Below, piece after piece: positions 32,795 through 44,111 of a DNA stretch of 64,000 nucleotides. Numbering within the stretch: position 1 is the stretch's first letter; every line of letters starts with the position of its first letter. Source of the DNA: Triparma columacea (taxonomy: Eukaryota; Sar; Bolidophyceae; Parmales; Triparmaceae); assembly GCA_030267965.1 (NCBI GenBank), contig BRYA01000500.1:810-64809 (forward strand), in the 5' to 3' direction. The notes beneath the pieces were generated by a model. It had not been told where the DNA came from, searched no databases, and saw only the letters and a list, made by a program, of their open reading frames with translations. A program made the position numbers and the translations under genes.

Positions 32795-33932
32795 GGTAAC
32801 TTTGTGAGTTTGTAACCCTTTTTCAATTTGAATAGCTCGAAATGAAGCCCTTGACAGCGCGATGCGGAGGATACCGTCAGATGTTATAAATATGCGCGTA
32901 GTAAAGAGATATGAGCATTTCTAACTCTGTCCCTAGACGGCGGTGTGTGCAGTGTAACCCAAACAACCAGATCGCAACCCTTTTTATATTTGACTAGTTG
33001 GAATTGAAGGTCTTGGCAACGCCGTTCCAACGGTACCTTCAGATGTTAGAAAGGCGTGCAAATAATGGAGATATTTATGATCCAAAATCCCAAAAAAACC
33101 CGAGCCAGCCCGAGCCGAGCCAGCCGAATCAGCCGAGCCAGTGTCAAAAGAGAGTGAGGAGGGAGAGGAGGGAGAGGAGGGAGAAGCAACAACAACAACA
33201 GAGAAGAATAGGAGGGGAGGGGAGAAGAAGGGAACCAAGAAGGAACAGGGAATGGGAACCAAACAGAGATGGGGAAAGGATCCAGAGCCAAGACAGAGCC
33301 AAGAACAGGGAGGGGACAGAGCAAGGGAACAAAGCCATAAACACTTAGAGAATGGGGTTATAATGTATGTAGGATGAGCGAAGCGAAGAGTACATACATT
33401 TATAAACTACATACATTCTCTAAGTGTAATACATACCTACCCCATTCAGTTACTAATTGTTGGCTTTGTTCTCGGTGCTCTGTCTTGGCTTTGGATGTCG
33501 GTCTGATGTTGATGGATCCTGCTCTGAGGATCCCTTCCCCCTCCTGGTTTCTGTTTCTTCCCCTTCTCCCTCCCTTCCCTGTCCTGTCTGGCTCGGGCTC
33601 GGGTTCGGTGAGATTCGGGTTCGGGTTCGGTGAGATTCGGGTTCGGAGGGTTAAAAATGCTCATAACTCTTTACAACGCGCGTTTAAACAAGATCCGAAG
33701 GTACCGTTAGAACCCCGCTGTCAAGGGCTTCATTTTAATCTAGGTTAGAGCGCTGAGGAGTGAAGAGCACTTTTCCCCTCCCCTCCCCTGTCTGTGTTCG
33801 GGAATTCATAACTCTTTACTACACGCGCCTTTATAAGATCGGAAGGTACCCTTAGAACAGCGTTAACGAGAGCTTCAATTTAATATATTCCAATTGAAAA
33901 TGCATTACAAACTCGCAAAGTTACCTCCTCCG
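32795..33932. mobile_element. Imperfect palindrome of about 1.14 kb, possible foldback element
   Basis: The left arm from GGAGGTAACTTTG (32795) matches the reverse complement of the right end (AAAGTTACCTCC near 33932). Pairing extends inward through GTAGTAAAGAG (about 32900) with CTCTTTACTAC (about 33811). A second, related block pairs 32975-33080 with 33650-33745. Purine-rich arms pair at 33110-33240 and 33540-33610. A central hairpin ACACTTAGAGAATG (33339) pairs with CATTCTCTAAGTGT (about 33415). The outer block occurs twice in each arm. No transposase or other ORF is present. It could be a foldback/MITE-like element or a subtelomeric inverted duplication. Confidence 0.7.
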
Positions 33933-34044
33933 TTTTGGGTAACGAAATCCGTCAATATTAAATAAGTCTATGTGAAAAGTTAACAACGGTGATAGAATAA
34001 AATCGATTGTTATATTATATTATTACTAAGCGACCCCCCACCTC

Positions 34045-35798
34045 TCACTCTCCCCCCTCTACCTGTAGTCCTCTCAGTTTAAGGCTAAGGATATCCTTCA
34101 ACCCTCCCCCTCCCCCTCCTACGAGTTTCTCGACCTTGTCGACTCCTACGTTGCTGTATAGCTTCAAGGTGCTCCTGGTCTTACCAAGCCCACGAGCCCT
34201 CTCCGCCCTTGCGACCGCCATCTTAACCTGTTTCTTATAGAAGTCCGCGCTCTTGTTCGTCCCCTTCTCGTCTTCCGTGAACTTGGGCACCCCCGGGCTT
34301 ACGAATTTCGGGCACCCGAAAGTGTAGAGTTCCTCAAACCCCTCCTCCCCCTCTTCAATCTTGCTCAGCTTATCACCGAATCTCTCTTGTATGGTTTTAA
34401 CCACGTCATCATCAACCTTAACACCCCCACCTCCCATTCCCACCAGGACAGTGACAAGTGCGACCATCTTCATCTCGAGTTTCCCGAACTGCTCTTGCCC
34501 TTTTGTACCCTTTAGTAGGTACCCCGTCTTGAAACCGCGACCGATGGCGTTACACATTGAGGAGAGTGTCCTCGCGGCGTCCCTAGTCCTCCCTACAGCC
34601 ATGTAGCTTACGCCCAGGTGGTAGCTGAGGCTTAGCTGCGCAGCGAACAGTCCGGCGTGGAGGGAGTTCTTGTCTGTTAGGGAGATGAATGATACTGCGG
34701 TTAGGGAGGAGGTGAAATCACCGAGAAGACAGGAGAGACGGGAGAGGGATAGAGCGCCGAAGTAACCGAGGACACGGTGCATCTGGGAGGGGGAGGACTG
34801 GCCGGTTGGGTCGGATTGTAATTTCGAGAGATTGATTACACCGGTAAGGAGACGCATTACAGTGGGGAGATCCCAGACGTCCTGGTTATCACGTAGGAGG
34901 ATAGATTGGGGTGAGGTTGTCTCGCCCTTGCAGGCGACGGAGTGACGGTACTGGCAGAAACCCTGGAACTGGTAAACGAACTCATGGCAGACCTCAAACG
35001 CCCACTCTGGTAGGATCATGAAGGTTCCTTCTTCGGAGCTTTTGGGGTCGGAGGTTAGGACGGCCTCGAAGAGGGCGACGTATGTTGACCATGAGGATAT
35101 CTTGTCAGACAAAGTCGGGCGGAGGGAGGTGAAGGTGTGACGTAGCACCAGCTCAGAGTAGAAGGCGAGGAAGAGAGGGTCGGACTCACACTCGGAGGCT
35201 ACGGCTGAGGCGGGAGGCCAGGGGGAGGAGGAGTAGAACTTGTTGGACAGCTTTACGAAGGAACCAGAGTACTGGGGGGCATTGGGTGGGGAGGTTGGGG
35301 GGGGAGGGAGGGGAGGGGGGTGAGGTTGTGTATTTATATGGGTATAATGGGGTTTTATGGGCATGTATGGGTATGTATGGGGTATATATGGGGTATGAAT
35401 GTCCATATATGGTTGTAAATCTCCGTATATGTTGGTATATGTTGGTATATGGTCATGTAGAGTTAGGGTTTAGATGGGGGGACATAAATGTTTGTCCCAT
35501 TTGTTCGTTCATTATTAATGTATGTACGTATGTTTGTGTGTTTATGGATATATAGTGTGTGTGCATCAACATAAATCTAGTCATATATCCCAAATATAGC
35601 CAAATTGGAGAAAGGAAACAACATTCATTTTCACACGTCGACATGTGAGCATATTTGGCCATATTTTTGAGCCTCAATATGGTTACTTACAAGATCTTTC
35701 ATCTCATCTATCCTTTGACTACGTCTACAAGCATCATGGAGATCGAAAATGAAGTCTGCGACCTCCTGAGGGAGAGATGAGGCTGCTAATTCAGACAT
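34045..35798 (-). pseudogene. EIF3L: eIF3 subunit L, copy 2, C-terminally truncated
   Basis: Exons 35691-35798 and 34045-35271 encode 444 residues nearly identical to copy 1, up to GLQVE. There the duplication breaks and the protein ends three residues later (GGE, stop). About 74 residues are lost, including the last strands of the PCI winged helix. The start codon, both splice sites and the rest of the reading frame are intact, so it may still be expressed and has not decayed by frameshift; this suggests a recent copy. Whether it works is unknown. I class it as a probable pseudogene because the lost part packs the PCI fold. Confidence 0.7.
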
Positions 35799-35942
35799 GA
35801 GGGAAAATGTGGTCTCTTTTGCATGGCTCCCGAATGGCCTGCAGGGCTTTTTTTTGTTGGATTTGGATCCCGATTTGGATTGGGATTTCGTGTAAGCACT
35901 TTCGTGTAATGCACTCAACATTCGCTTCGCTCATTCATTCCT
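34061..35942. repeat. Segmental duplication, copy 2 (eIF3L region)
   Basis: Direct repeat of 29886-31753, about 4.2 kb apart. The truncation point of the gene coincides with the left end of the repeat. Confidence 0.85.
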
Positions 35943-36190
35943 CCCGTCCTTACGGACTAAACTTCAGGGCACCCTCCCTTCCCTTGCACTCGCTCTACCT
36001 CTCGGCAATTCGACTTCGTCTCATCTCTTTTCACGTCGCTTCGCTCCTCCTCAATGAAAAGTCCCTGCTTTCTATCAAAACCGTTCTCAATCAAATATTT
36101 AACGTTTCGACCCCCAAACCCAAACTCTAATCTCTAATCCAATAGGACCCACCAGCTCACAGTCTGTCTGTTTCCACCCCTTCCTTTCCT
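35799..36190. other. Spacer right of eIF3L copy 2
   Basis: About 390 bases without a supported exon. The first ~140 bases belong to the segmental duplication and hold the promoter of copy 2. The rest is the 3' flank of the next minus-strand gene. It contains TTCGCTTCGCT-type motifs at 35924 and 36023. Confidence 0.6.
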
Positions 36191-37183
36191 TTAATCGTTG
36201 TATCGATCATTGTAACCACGATCCGGCTCCACCGTCTTCTTCTGTTCAAAGCACTTGATGGCGATACAAGTCCCGCATCCCACCCAAATAATGCTTCCCG
36301 CCACAATGGCGAGAAGGATCAAAACAGTGTAGTCAACCTTGTGCGCGCAGCACTCAAAGGTCCCCTGCTTCTCCCCCCTGATGTGCTCCCCGATGTAAAG
36401 GCTGCCCATCATACAGGCCTCACCCCAGATAGCCTTCTTCCCAGCTTCTCTCTCGGGCCAGGGGGCGTAGCAGTCCTGGTCCTGGTCCATGCACCACCCT
36501 TTCGTCTGGCATTGCTTCTCGAAGATCTCGTCTTCTGCTCTGAGGCACTCGAACTTGACGGAGTAATTTTGGTAGAGCGAAGGTTCCTTTTTTTGCAACT
36601 TTGTCCGCAGCACACAAGTTGCATTGCCAGTTGCTTTCAAGTCCTCCCTCCATCCGAGCTGTTTTGTGCGCGTGTGTGTATAGGGGGGGGGGGGTTGAGT
36701 TTAAGCGTTCTCGCGTTCCTCAGTCCCTCTTGACAACCATCCCTTCCCACTCACCCCGGCGTCGTCGTTTATTCCTGTAATAAAGTTGAGAATCGGAACC
36801 GTGCACTTCCTGTCATTGAAAATTCTCAAAGTTGCCGTCCCATTAACGTCGCACCCACCCATACCATAGTAGCTCCCCCCATCATCTTTATAAAGCTCCG
36901 GCATAAAATTGGCGAGCCTCGAGCACTCATCAGTAATACCATACACCTTTGGGTACATTTTGATCAATCTATGGGGAGTGGCGTCCTGGTAGCTGGTAAC
37001 GTTGAGGGGTTGTAAAGCGCGGACGTCCTCTACGTCGTCGGTTTCTCCGCAGTCATCACCAAGGTAACCAGTGATCTTGTAACCTTTGAAGCCCTCTGGA
37101 CCGTCCCATTTTGTTTTGTGATAAGCAGAGGAGAAACAGACTAGAAGTGATAATAGAAGGGTTACGAATAATGAGGAACTCAT
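36191..37183 (-). CDS. Secreted or type I membrane glycoprotein, cysteine-rich, unknown
   Basis: Two exons, 36755-37183 and 36191-36658, give 298 residues. A clear signal peptide (MSSSLFVTLLLSLLVCFSSA) is followed by a ~225-residue luminal part with about 14 cysteines and several N-glycosylation sites (NVT, NGT, NAT, NYS). One membrane helix near residues 252-276 (YTVLILLAIVAGSIIWVGCG) follows, then a short tail ending RGYNDRYND. The layout is that of a surface or Golgi type I protein. I recognise no family. It is divergent from the PPR-SMR gene, with 168 bases between the start codons. Confidence 0.8.
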
Positions 37184-37351
37184 GGGAAGGGGGAGGGGGG
37201 TGGAAGGGGAGCGCGAGCCACACAGGGGGGGGAGGGGGGCTCTCCTCTTTTTGGTCGTTGAGGTAGGTTTCGGGAGCAGTTCTGGAGTTGGATCCCTGAT
37301 CGACTTCTCATCTGAGCTTGACCAGAAAGTGAAAAAAAATCAAAAGGTAAA

Positions 37352-40348
37352 ATGCGCCTATCGTCGTTTTTAAGGCGATCACCCCACCATCGGTCGCCAA
37401 TTAGGCCCCATGACGGCCCCCAGGCCCCCTTAGCGAGCCTCTCAAGCTCAATCTCCACGCTGGGTGGCCGTGGCTGTGGTAAATTTGATAAATTAAACCT
37501 TCAAAAATGTGCTAGCTTACGTAATACTTATCCATTACCAATCATGCGGGAATTATCAACCTTTTCTCCAACGAGATATCTCTCAATACCCACTCAGAGT
37601 GTTGATACAAAAGTGGCCACAAAAGTGGATTCAACCTCCTCCATCGACAGGCTTTCCCCTGGTCCTCAGGACGCGAAGACTGCATACCTTCATCGTAAAG
37701 GTCACCCCTCCACCCGCGAGAAGGGCCTCCACGGTCATAAGCTGTCTAAGATGCCCGTGAAGGTAATGTACAACCGTCTCTGCGGGATCTACCACACCCT
37801 CAAGTTCCCTCCCTCCGACGCGACCGACACGGCGCCCAGGCTCACCTACAAGGAGAAGAGCATAGAGCACCGGCGGGCGAGGGAACTGATAGACGCCATA
37901 GTCCAGACCCTCCGCAAGCACAGCACCGCAACCTGCCCCTTCGTCAGGGTGGAAGACGGCTCCATATGGGAGGGTGCGCCTTGGGCCATCCGACTACTAG
38001 GGAGCAGGAAGAACGAGCTGAACCTAAGGCCCGACCCCGAAGCTGCGCACCTTCTCCTGAGGAGGATATCCAGGGCGTCCCCAACTTCAGTCCCAGGCCC
38101 CGACCTGGAGCTGTGCTACAACGCCATGCTCGCTGTTTGCGGGGTGACCAAGGACGGACGGCTGGCTAGGGAGGTTTACGGGGAGCTTAGGGGGGAGGGG
38201 GAGCGAGCCTCAACGGAGCCTGCCTCGGCTCTCCGTACCCTGAACGCTGCGGCCTCCGCAATGGCCAACGGGAAGATGTGGGAGGAGGCCAGGGACACGC
38301 TAAGGGACGCGGGCGAGCTTGATAGCTACGGGAGGGTCACTATGATGAAGGTGGCGAGGGGAATGAGGGACGTGGAGGAAGGGAGGAGGGTGCTGGAGGG
38401 GTGGAAGGATGAGAGGAGCAAGGTGAGCACTGGGGGGGGGGGCTAAGGGTTTTACAAGGAACTTTGACTGCTTCAGAGAGGGGACGCATAATACCCCGAG
38501 TAGCACACTAACACCATCGCACACGTCACCGATGAGCAGTTCCTAGGGTGGAGCATTCTGGTGGATATCATCAAGGAGCAAGGGGAAGAATGGGCGGACG
38601 TGGAAGAAATCCTAAGCTCGGCGCTAGAGCTAGCGTCGAAGGAGAAGGGCGGGAAGAACGGGGCCGGCAACAAGCCCAGCGACCTCAGCATGAGCTACGC
38701 CGGAGTCCTCAGCCCCTCCATCCTGGCGGCCGCAAAGTTCGGCGCCTGGGACGTCGTCAGGGAGACGGTGGAGGATATAGAGAAGGGACAATACAGGCTG
38801 ACGAGCGTGTACGCGCACGCCATCAGGGGGGTGAAGGAGGGGGTAGAGGGGGGGGCGTTCGAGGTAGAGGAGGGGATGGAATTGGTGGGGCGGGTCTTCA
38901 ATAGAGTGCTGCAGCTATACGAGGAGGGGGTCATGGACAAAAGGAGGAGGTTCGAAATGGAGACGGCGTTCTACTGGGTGGCGACGTTCGCGGCGGACGT
39001 CGTGGGGGCGGGGAAGGAGAAGGGGGTGGAACTAGAGAGAGAGGAGAGGGTAAAAATCGCAAAGTGGTTGCTGGGGTGGATGGAGAAGGTCCTGGAGAAC
39101 CAATCAATCATCCAGGGAGGGAAGAGGCCGACGATGAGCGCGTACACGCAGGTGATGGCGACCATGGGTCGGGCTGGGGAGGGAGCGAAGGCGTGGGATA
39201 TGTTCCTCTATGAGGCCGAGGCTGACAAGGAGGAGATTCGGAGGCACGCCTCGGCGGGCTTTAGGGCCAACAACGACGGGTGGGCCGTGACCAATAGCGT
39301 CGGGTGGAACGTTGTCCTGAAGGGCTGCCTGTTCGACGAGGCCGGCCCCGCGTGGTCGAGGGCCGAGGAGATTTTCGAGGCCATGGCCTCTCACACCATG
39401 AGGAACGACTGCACCTGGTTCCACGTCCTAGAGGTCGCGGCAGCGGCGGGGGAGGTCGAGGAGGCGATGAGGTACCTGGAGCGCATGATCAGGGAGGAGA
39501 GGAAGAACGCGGAGAAGATTGGACCGAACAAAGGACATTTCAGGGTCGTGCTAAGCGCTATCAAGGGGGGCATCGAAAGGCTGAAGGAAGGGGATGAGAG
39601 ATTCAGGGCGGAGGAGTACACCAACATGGTCGTCAAGGTCGTAAGCCAGGGGATAGGGGTCCTCAGGTTGGAATCTTACTACGATCTCATGGGGGCTGCC
39701 ATGGGAACCCTCTCTTCTCTTGGGAGGGAGGGTGACGGGGTCAGGGTCCTCATGGACGTCGTTCGAAACGCAGAGCAGGGGGGGCGCCTGAATTGCAGCC
39801 TCGACGATGCCCTGGTGAGGATCGTAAGGGGCTGCAGGATGGCAGAGAGGGGGGTGAAGGAGAGCGTCGAGGCGGCTATGGAGATGGGGGAGGAAATGGG
39901 ACTCGATAAGACCATGGAACTTTACAGGGCGGCGACTGCGAGCGTCGCCGAGGGGGGGTCGGGGGACAGCAGCGGCTGGGCTATGGGCATCTTTGACGAC
40001 GCCGTCGATAGGGGGCTCCACAAGGGCGGCGAGGTCGTGGGCCTGAACGGATCCCTCGACCTCCACGGGTGCAACGTACCTCTAGCCATCGGCGGGGTAC
40101 ACTGGATTGCAGAAAAGGCGGGGAAGGAAGGGTGGAACGAACTCGTCATCGTGACGGGAAACGAGAGGGCGGAAGGGGAGGGTATCAGGAACAATGTTAT
40201 CAAGGAGCTTGACGAGGCCGGGTGCGAGGGGTTCTACACTGTTGATAAAAACCAAAACGGGAAGAACAAAGGGAGGATCAACGTCATGGGTAAAAGTTCT
40301 ATCGAAAAGGTTTCGAAATGCCTCATGCGGAAGCGCTCCGAAAGTTGA
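37352..40348 (+). CDS. Organellar PPR-SMR protein
   Basis: Two exons, 37352-38422 and 38504-40348, joined in phase 0 (AAG|CAC), give 971 residues. The N terminus (MRLSSFLRRSPHHRSPIRP) is rich in Arg/Ser and lacks acidic residues, as in an organelle-targeting peptide, probably mitochondrial since no signal peptide is visible. Helical pairs near residues 569-592, 627-652 and 661-687 have PPR character (AYTQVMATMGRAGEGAKAWD, TWFHVLEVAAAAGEVEEAMR). Residues about 872-965 are an SMR domain: SLDLHGCNVPLAIGG, then LVIVTGNERAEGEG, where TGKG would be usual. PPR-SMR proteins bind RNA, and some SMR domains cut it. The role is likely in organelle RNA processing or translation. The changed TGxG loop is noted. 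Confidence 0.82.
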
Positions 40349-40393
40349 GATAACAAAAGCATTTTTCTGAGAATACTAGCAACTACACCTTAA

Positions 40394-43300
40394 TTACTCC
40401 TCACCCTCGCTGTACTCACTAAAGTATCCATCTGAGTCGGAATCTTCCTTATCCTTCGAAACCTCCTTCGCCGCTGCTTTGCTGCTGCTCTCCGTCGTCT
40501 TGCTGCTGCTCTTTGTCGGCTTTTTCTCCACCTTCTTTTTATCTTTCGTCTCCTTCTTGTTAGCCTTCCCTTCCCCTTTCTTCTTCTTTCCCCCTCCCCC
40601 TTCACTCGCGCCCACCACAGCTCCAGCCACGGCCCCCACCTTTCTCTTGAGAGCCTCCTGCATTCTCTTACTTTTGATGACCCCTCCAAGATCCCTGTCC
40701 TTGTACGTCTTGAAGAAGGATTCGATGCGAGTTTGCCGACTTCCCTCCTTCATCTTTTCCAGAACCGGCACCAACTGCCTGCTGCTTTCCTCCATGCTCC
40801 ACCCCAACTTCTCAGCACACATCAGCTCGAGCTTTCCAACGTCGGGGAATCCCCACGTGAACGGCTCGGCTGAACCGTCCACTACAGGCCTCGAGTACGC
40901 GTGAAGAACGTCGGGGCCGGGGAAGTTTCTCGGAGCCTCCCACCTGCTGCGCATTTTCTTGTGCTTTTGGTGAAATATCTCTCTCTCCGTCATGTCGTTT
41001 GTGATTTTGGTGTTTCCTGTCACCAGGTCGAGAGGGTCGAACCCGTTCATCCACTCTTTGAAGTCCTTCAGGGCTTGGGTTGGGTCTTCGCTGACGGGGA
41101 AGGCATTGAGAATCTCGATCCCGTTCACGATTCCTACCCCAGAGACGCCAGGAGTGTAGTCCCCTCCGAGGAGCATCGCCAATGCGATGAAATGTTGTCT
41201 TCTCAGTCCCATTTCCTTGTCGGCGTCACTCGCCAGGTAGACTTCGACGAACTTTCTCTCGTCAAAGATGTTCCTGTAGATGGTCTGGCCTCCAAAAACA
41301 AACGCGTCAGAGTCCTGAGTGATGATTCCGTCCACGAGGCCAAGCTGCGATGAGCGGGATGATATTAGGCGGGTAAGAATTATTCACCTCTCCAGTCGAA
41401 CCTACTTTGCTCCTCGTCCCTCCTCACCTCCTCGAGCTTGCAGCACTGTGCCTCAGCCTCGGCCGGTGCGATAATGTAGGGCATTCCGAAAGCTTTTAGA
41501 AGATTGATCACGTCCTCCTTCATGTCCTCCGTTATCCCATCGTCATCGCGATCTCCGCGCTTCATATCCTTCTGCATCTGCTGGGCCTCCCTCGCTAACT
41601 CAATCAGGCGGTTGGACTCGTCGAGCTCAGCCATTGTTCGCTCAGCGGGCCGGTTCTTTATTTGCTCGGTGAGTTTTTTCGGTGCTGGGGGTAGATCGAG
41701 AGAAGGGGGGAGGGCTACAGAAGTGGTTTCAGGAGGTAGGAATTGATCTTCGTTATTGTTCTCGCTATCATTGCCATCCGGCATGTCGTCGCCTGCTTCA
41801 TTAATATACTCGTCCCCTTCGTCAACGCCAATTGCTTCGACACCGTTGCCACCTGCAGGGTTGCCTTCCTCGCCACCATCGGTTTTTGCCTGGGGGACGT
41901 GGCCAACGTGCTGCTTGATAGCCCTGGCGACCGCCCTGCCTGCCCAACTGGTAAGCTTTTTTGCGTCTGCGGCAGCCTCTGAGAAAGCTGCAGCTTGAGC
42001 CGCAGTGAGTTCTTCGTCAGAAGCGGCCTCGATGTTCTCTTGAGGTGGAGGTGAGGGGTTGTCGAAGAAGTTGTATGTCGGGCGAGGGGCAGAAAAGTCG
42101 AGAGTGATGGAAGTATTTTTGTCATCCCTCGCACCTCTATCAGTTTCGTCTCCGTCTTCCCAGTCAACATCTTCTTCATCATCGTCTTCATCGTATTTAT
42201 TATCGTCCTCCTCACCACCCTCTTCCTTCTCGTCATCTGCCACAGCTCCAAAGTCATCTTCTGCCGGACCTGTCATGAACCTAAGGGCAGCATCTTCCTC
42301 CTCGCCTCTCTGCAACTCAAGAGCTATCTGTTCGTTCGTCGATACCTCTTTTCTTGAGCGAGCGGCGCTCTCTTCTTCCTCCCTCTGAAACTCGAGGGCC
42401 ACCTGTTCGTCCCTCCGCATTTGTTCCTCTGCCCACTTTTTATTCTCAGTTGTTTCGCCTTCTTCGTCGGAGGATTGGTCGTCCTCGTAACGCTTGCGCT
42501 GTTGCTTTTTCCCTGACGCTATTGTTTTCACCGTTGCATTCTTTGTTGCCTTGACTTCCTTCATCACCACCACTTCCTCCTCGCTGCTACTCCCTGAACT
42601 ATTGAACGTGACTGCCTTCTTGCTCTTCAGTTGCTCCCCCACCTTATCTAGTCTGTCTGCCTTCTCCTGTTCTCCCTCTTCCTCATCCTCGCTGCTGCTT
42701 CCAGAGCTGTCGTTCTTTCCTCCCTCGAAACCTCTCTTAGTCGCCCCGCTTGTTTGAGCCCCCCGAAGCTCCTCCTTCTCCTTATATTTGTCCTCCTCCT
42801 CCTCATTGTCGTCGTTGTCCTCGTCGCTACTGCTTCCTGAACTATCCCCCCTTTGCATGTAGCTAAAGTCAATGTCATCCTCAACCTTATCCTTCATCAC
42901 GATAAGCTTACTGCGGTCACTCGCCATCACAAAGCCTTCGTCTGTGTTACCGATTTCATCCTTTGCCATCTTCTCAATGCTCTTGTTCATTTTACTAGCC
43001 TTGAGAAAGTTGACCAACTGCACATTTGAGAACGCCATCGGATCGGCAGCCACGGGCATGTACTGTTTTCGAGTACTGACCCTATGCCGCGACTTGGCCT
43101 TCTCCACGACGTCCTTGCGCATGTCCTTCGGAAGGCCTCTCACCACTTCCATGTCAAGCTCGCCATTCTCAGGAAGGCTCGTCTCCCACGCCTCGTTAGG
43201 ATCAGTCTGAGCGTTTCCATCCTCCCAATTAGTCTCGTCCTCCGAGTCGTCGTCGACGTCAAAGACCCCTTCCATATTTGCATCCACGTTCTGCCCAGCT

Positions 43301-43964
43301 TCAGCAGCCGGGAGCTCCTCATCTTTCTTCCTTCCTGCCTTTGTTTCATGTGTTGCCTTCGTTGCCCCCCCCTCAGCCTTCTCCTCGTGTTCATTTGCAG
43401 TACCGTCAACGAAACCAGCGGCGAAGGCTCCCCTCTCGTCCACCTGTCCCTCGCTTTCCTTGAAGTCCTTCGAGCCGGCCTTCGATCCTAACAAACCACT
43501 ATTGTTTGCCTTGAGCGCCTCAACTAGCAACCTCTTGGCAGTTCTCTTGACATTAACATTACCACGCTCCCTCCTATCTCTCCTTTCCTTGACCTCCCTC
43601 ATCTTAATCTCGGGTGTAGCCCCGTCAAATACAAACACAGGACGGATTCCATGAAATAGCATCTTCAGTATCCTCCGCAAGCTTCCCAAAATATGGGCGT
43701 TCCACATCATCTCGCCACTTTCATCCCTCATGGCCTTGATAAATTGAGTTAACCAGATCGACGCATCGACGGCTATTGTTTTACCACTCAGCGTCTAGAG
43801 TAAAGCGAGTTAGAAAAATGAGTCCGCAAGACCCATCAAACAAAAGCATGAAAGCGGTGATCCAGCGCATCTTTCCGTTGCGCTAGGGGCAATATTCGTC
43901 TCACCTCTATGCTCACTCGGCGAGATATGGGCAGTAGTAGTTGCCAGAGGCCATGAACACCCAT
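40394..43964 (-). CDS. ERCC5: XPG/RAD2-family DNA repair endonuclease
   Basis: Three exons: 43905-43964, 41428-43794 and 40394-41344, giving 1,125 residues, close to human XPG. The N region starts MGVHGLWQLLLPISRRVSIE and continues GKTIAVDASIWL and PVFVFDGATPEIK. A ~600-residue acidic, Ser/Glu-rich spacer separates it from the I region (PYIIAPAEAEAQC, VDGIITQDSDAFVFG, LLGGDYTPGVSGVG helix-two-turn-helix). This long spacer marks XPG rather than FEN1 or EXO1. A PCNA-binding peptide QTRIESFF lies at 40712-40735. The C terminus is Lys/Ser-rich. XPG makes the 3' cut in nucleotide excision repair. The spacer contains repeated SSGSSS-E acidic blocks and two copies of EQ[VI]ALE[FL]QR, possible ubiquitin-interacting motifs. 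Confidence 0.92.
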
Positions 43965-43980
43965 CCAAGAAATTTGGGCT

Positions 43981-44098
43981 TTATCGAATTTAACACGATA
44001 TAATATGACATCAAACGTTCGCATTGTAAACACGTTTCTTTATCGACTTTAACACGATATAATATGACATCAAACGTTCGCATTGCAAACACGTTTCT
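43981..44098. repeat. Tandem duplication, 59-bp unit, upstream of XPG
   Basis: TTATCGAATTTAACACGATA... at 43981 is repeated from 44040 with two or three substitutions, ending CACGTTTCT in both. It sits 17 bases upstream of the XPG start codon and fills nearly the whole 147-base gap to the stop of the next gene, so it is probably the XPG promoter. Confidence 0.9.
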
Positions 44099-44111
44099 CG
44101 CATATTTACGT

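Larger units (their letters stand above)
31624..34044. other. Gene-free 2.4 kb repeat island between the eIF3L copies
   Basis: No coding exon is supported. It holds telomere-like tracts, long dinucleotide microsatellites and a ~1.14 kb imperfect palindrome (separate entries). The part nearest 31623 must contain the promoter of eIF3L copy 1. Confidence 0.75.

Noticed and set aside
32998..33377. ORFs in the palindrome (RRERRE-, QQQQ-rich)
   Set aside because: Low-complexity purine tract read in several frames on both strands; no start context or domain.
39551..40066. 171-residue minus-strand ORF under the PPR-SMR gene, and similar GC-rich shadows at 37631-39424
   Set aside because: High GC leaves all frames open; only the plus frame has the SMR motif, a targeting peptide and in-phase splicing.
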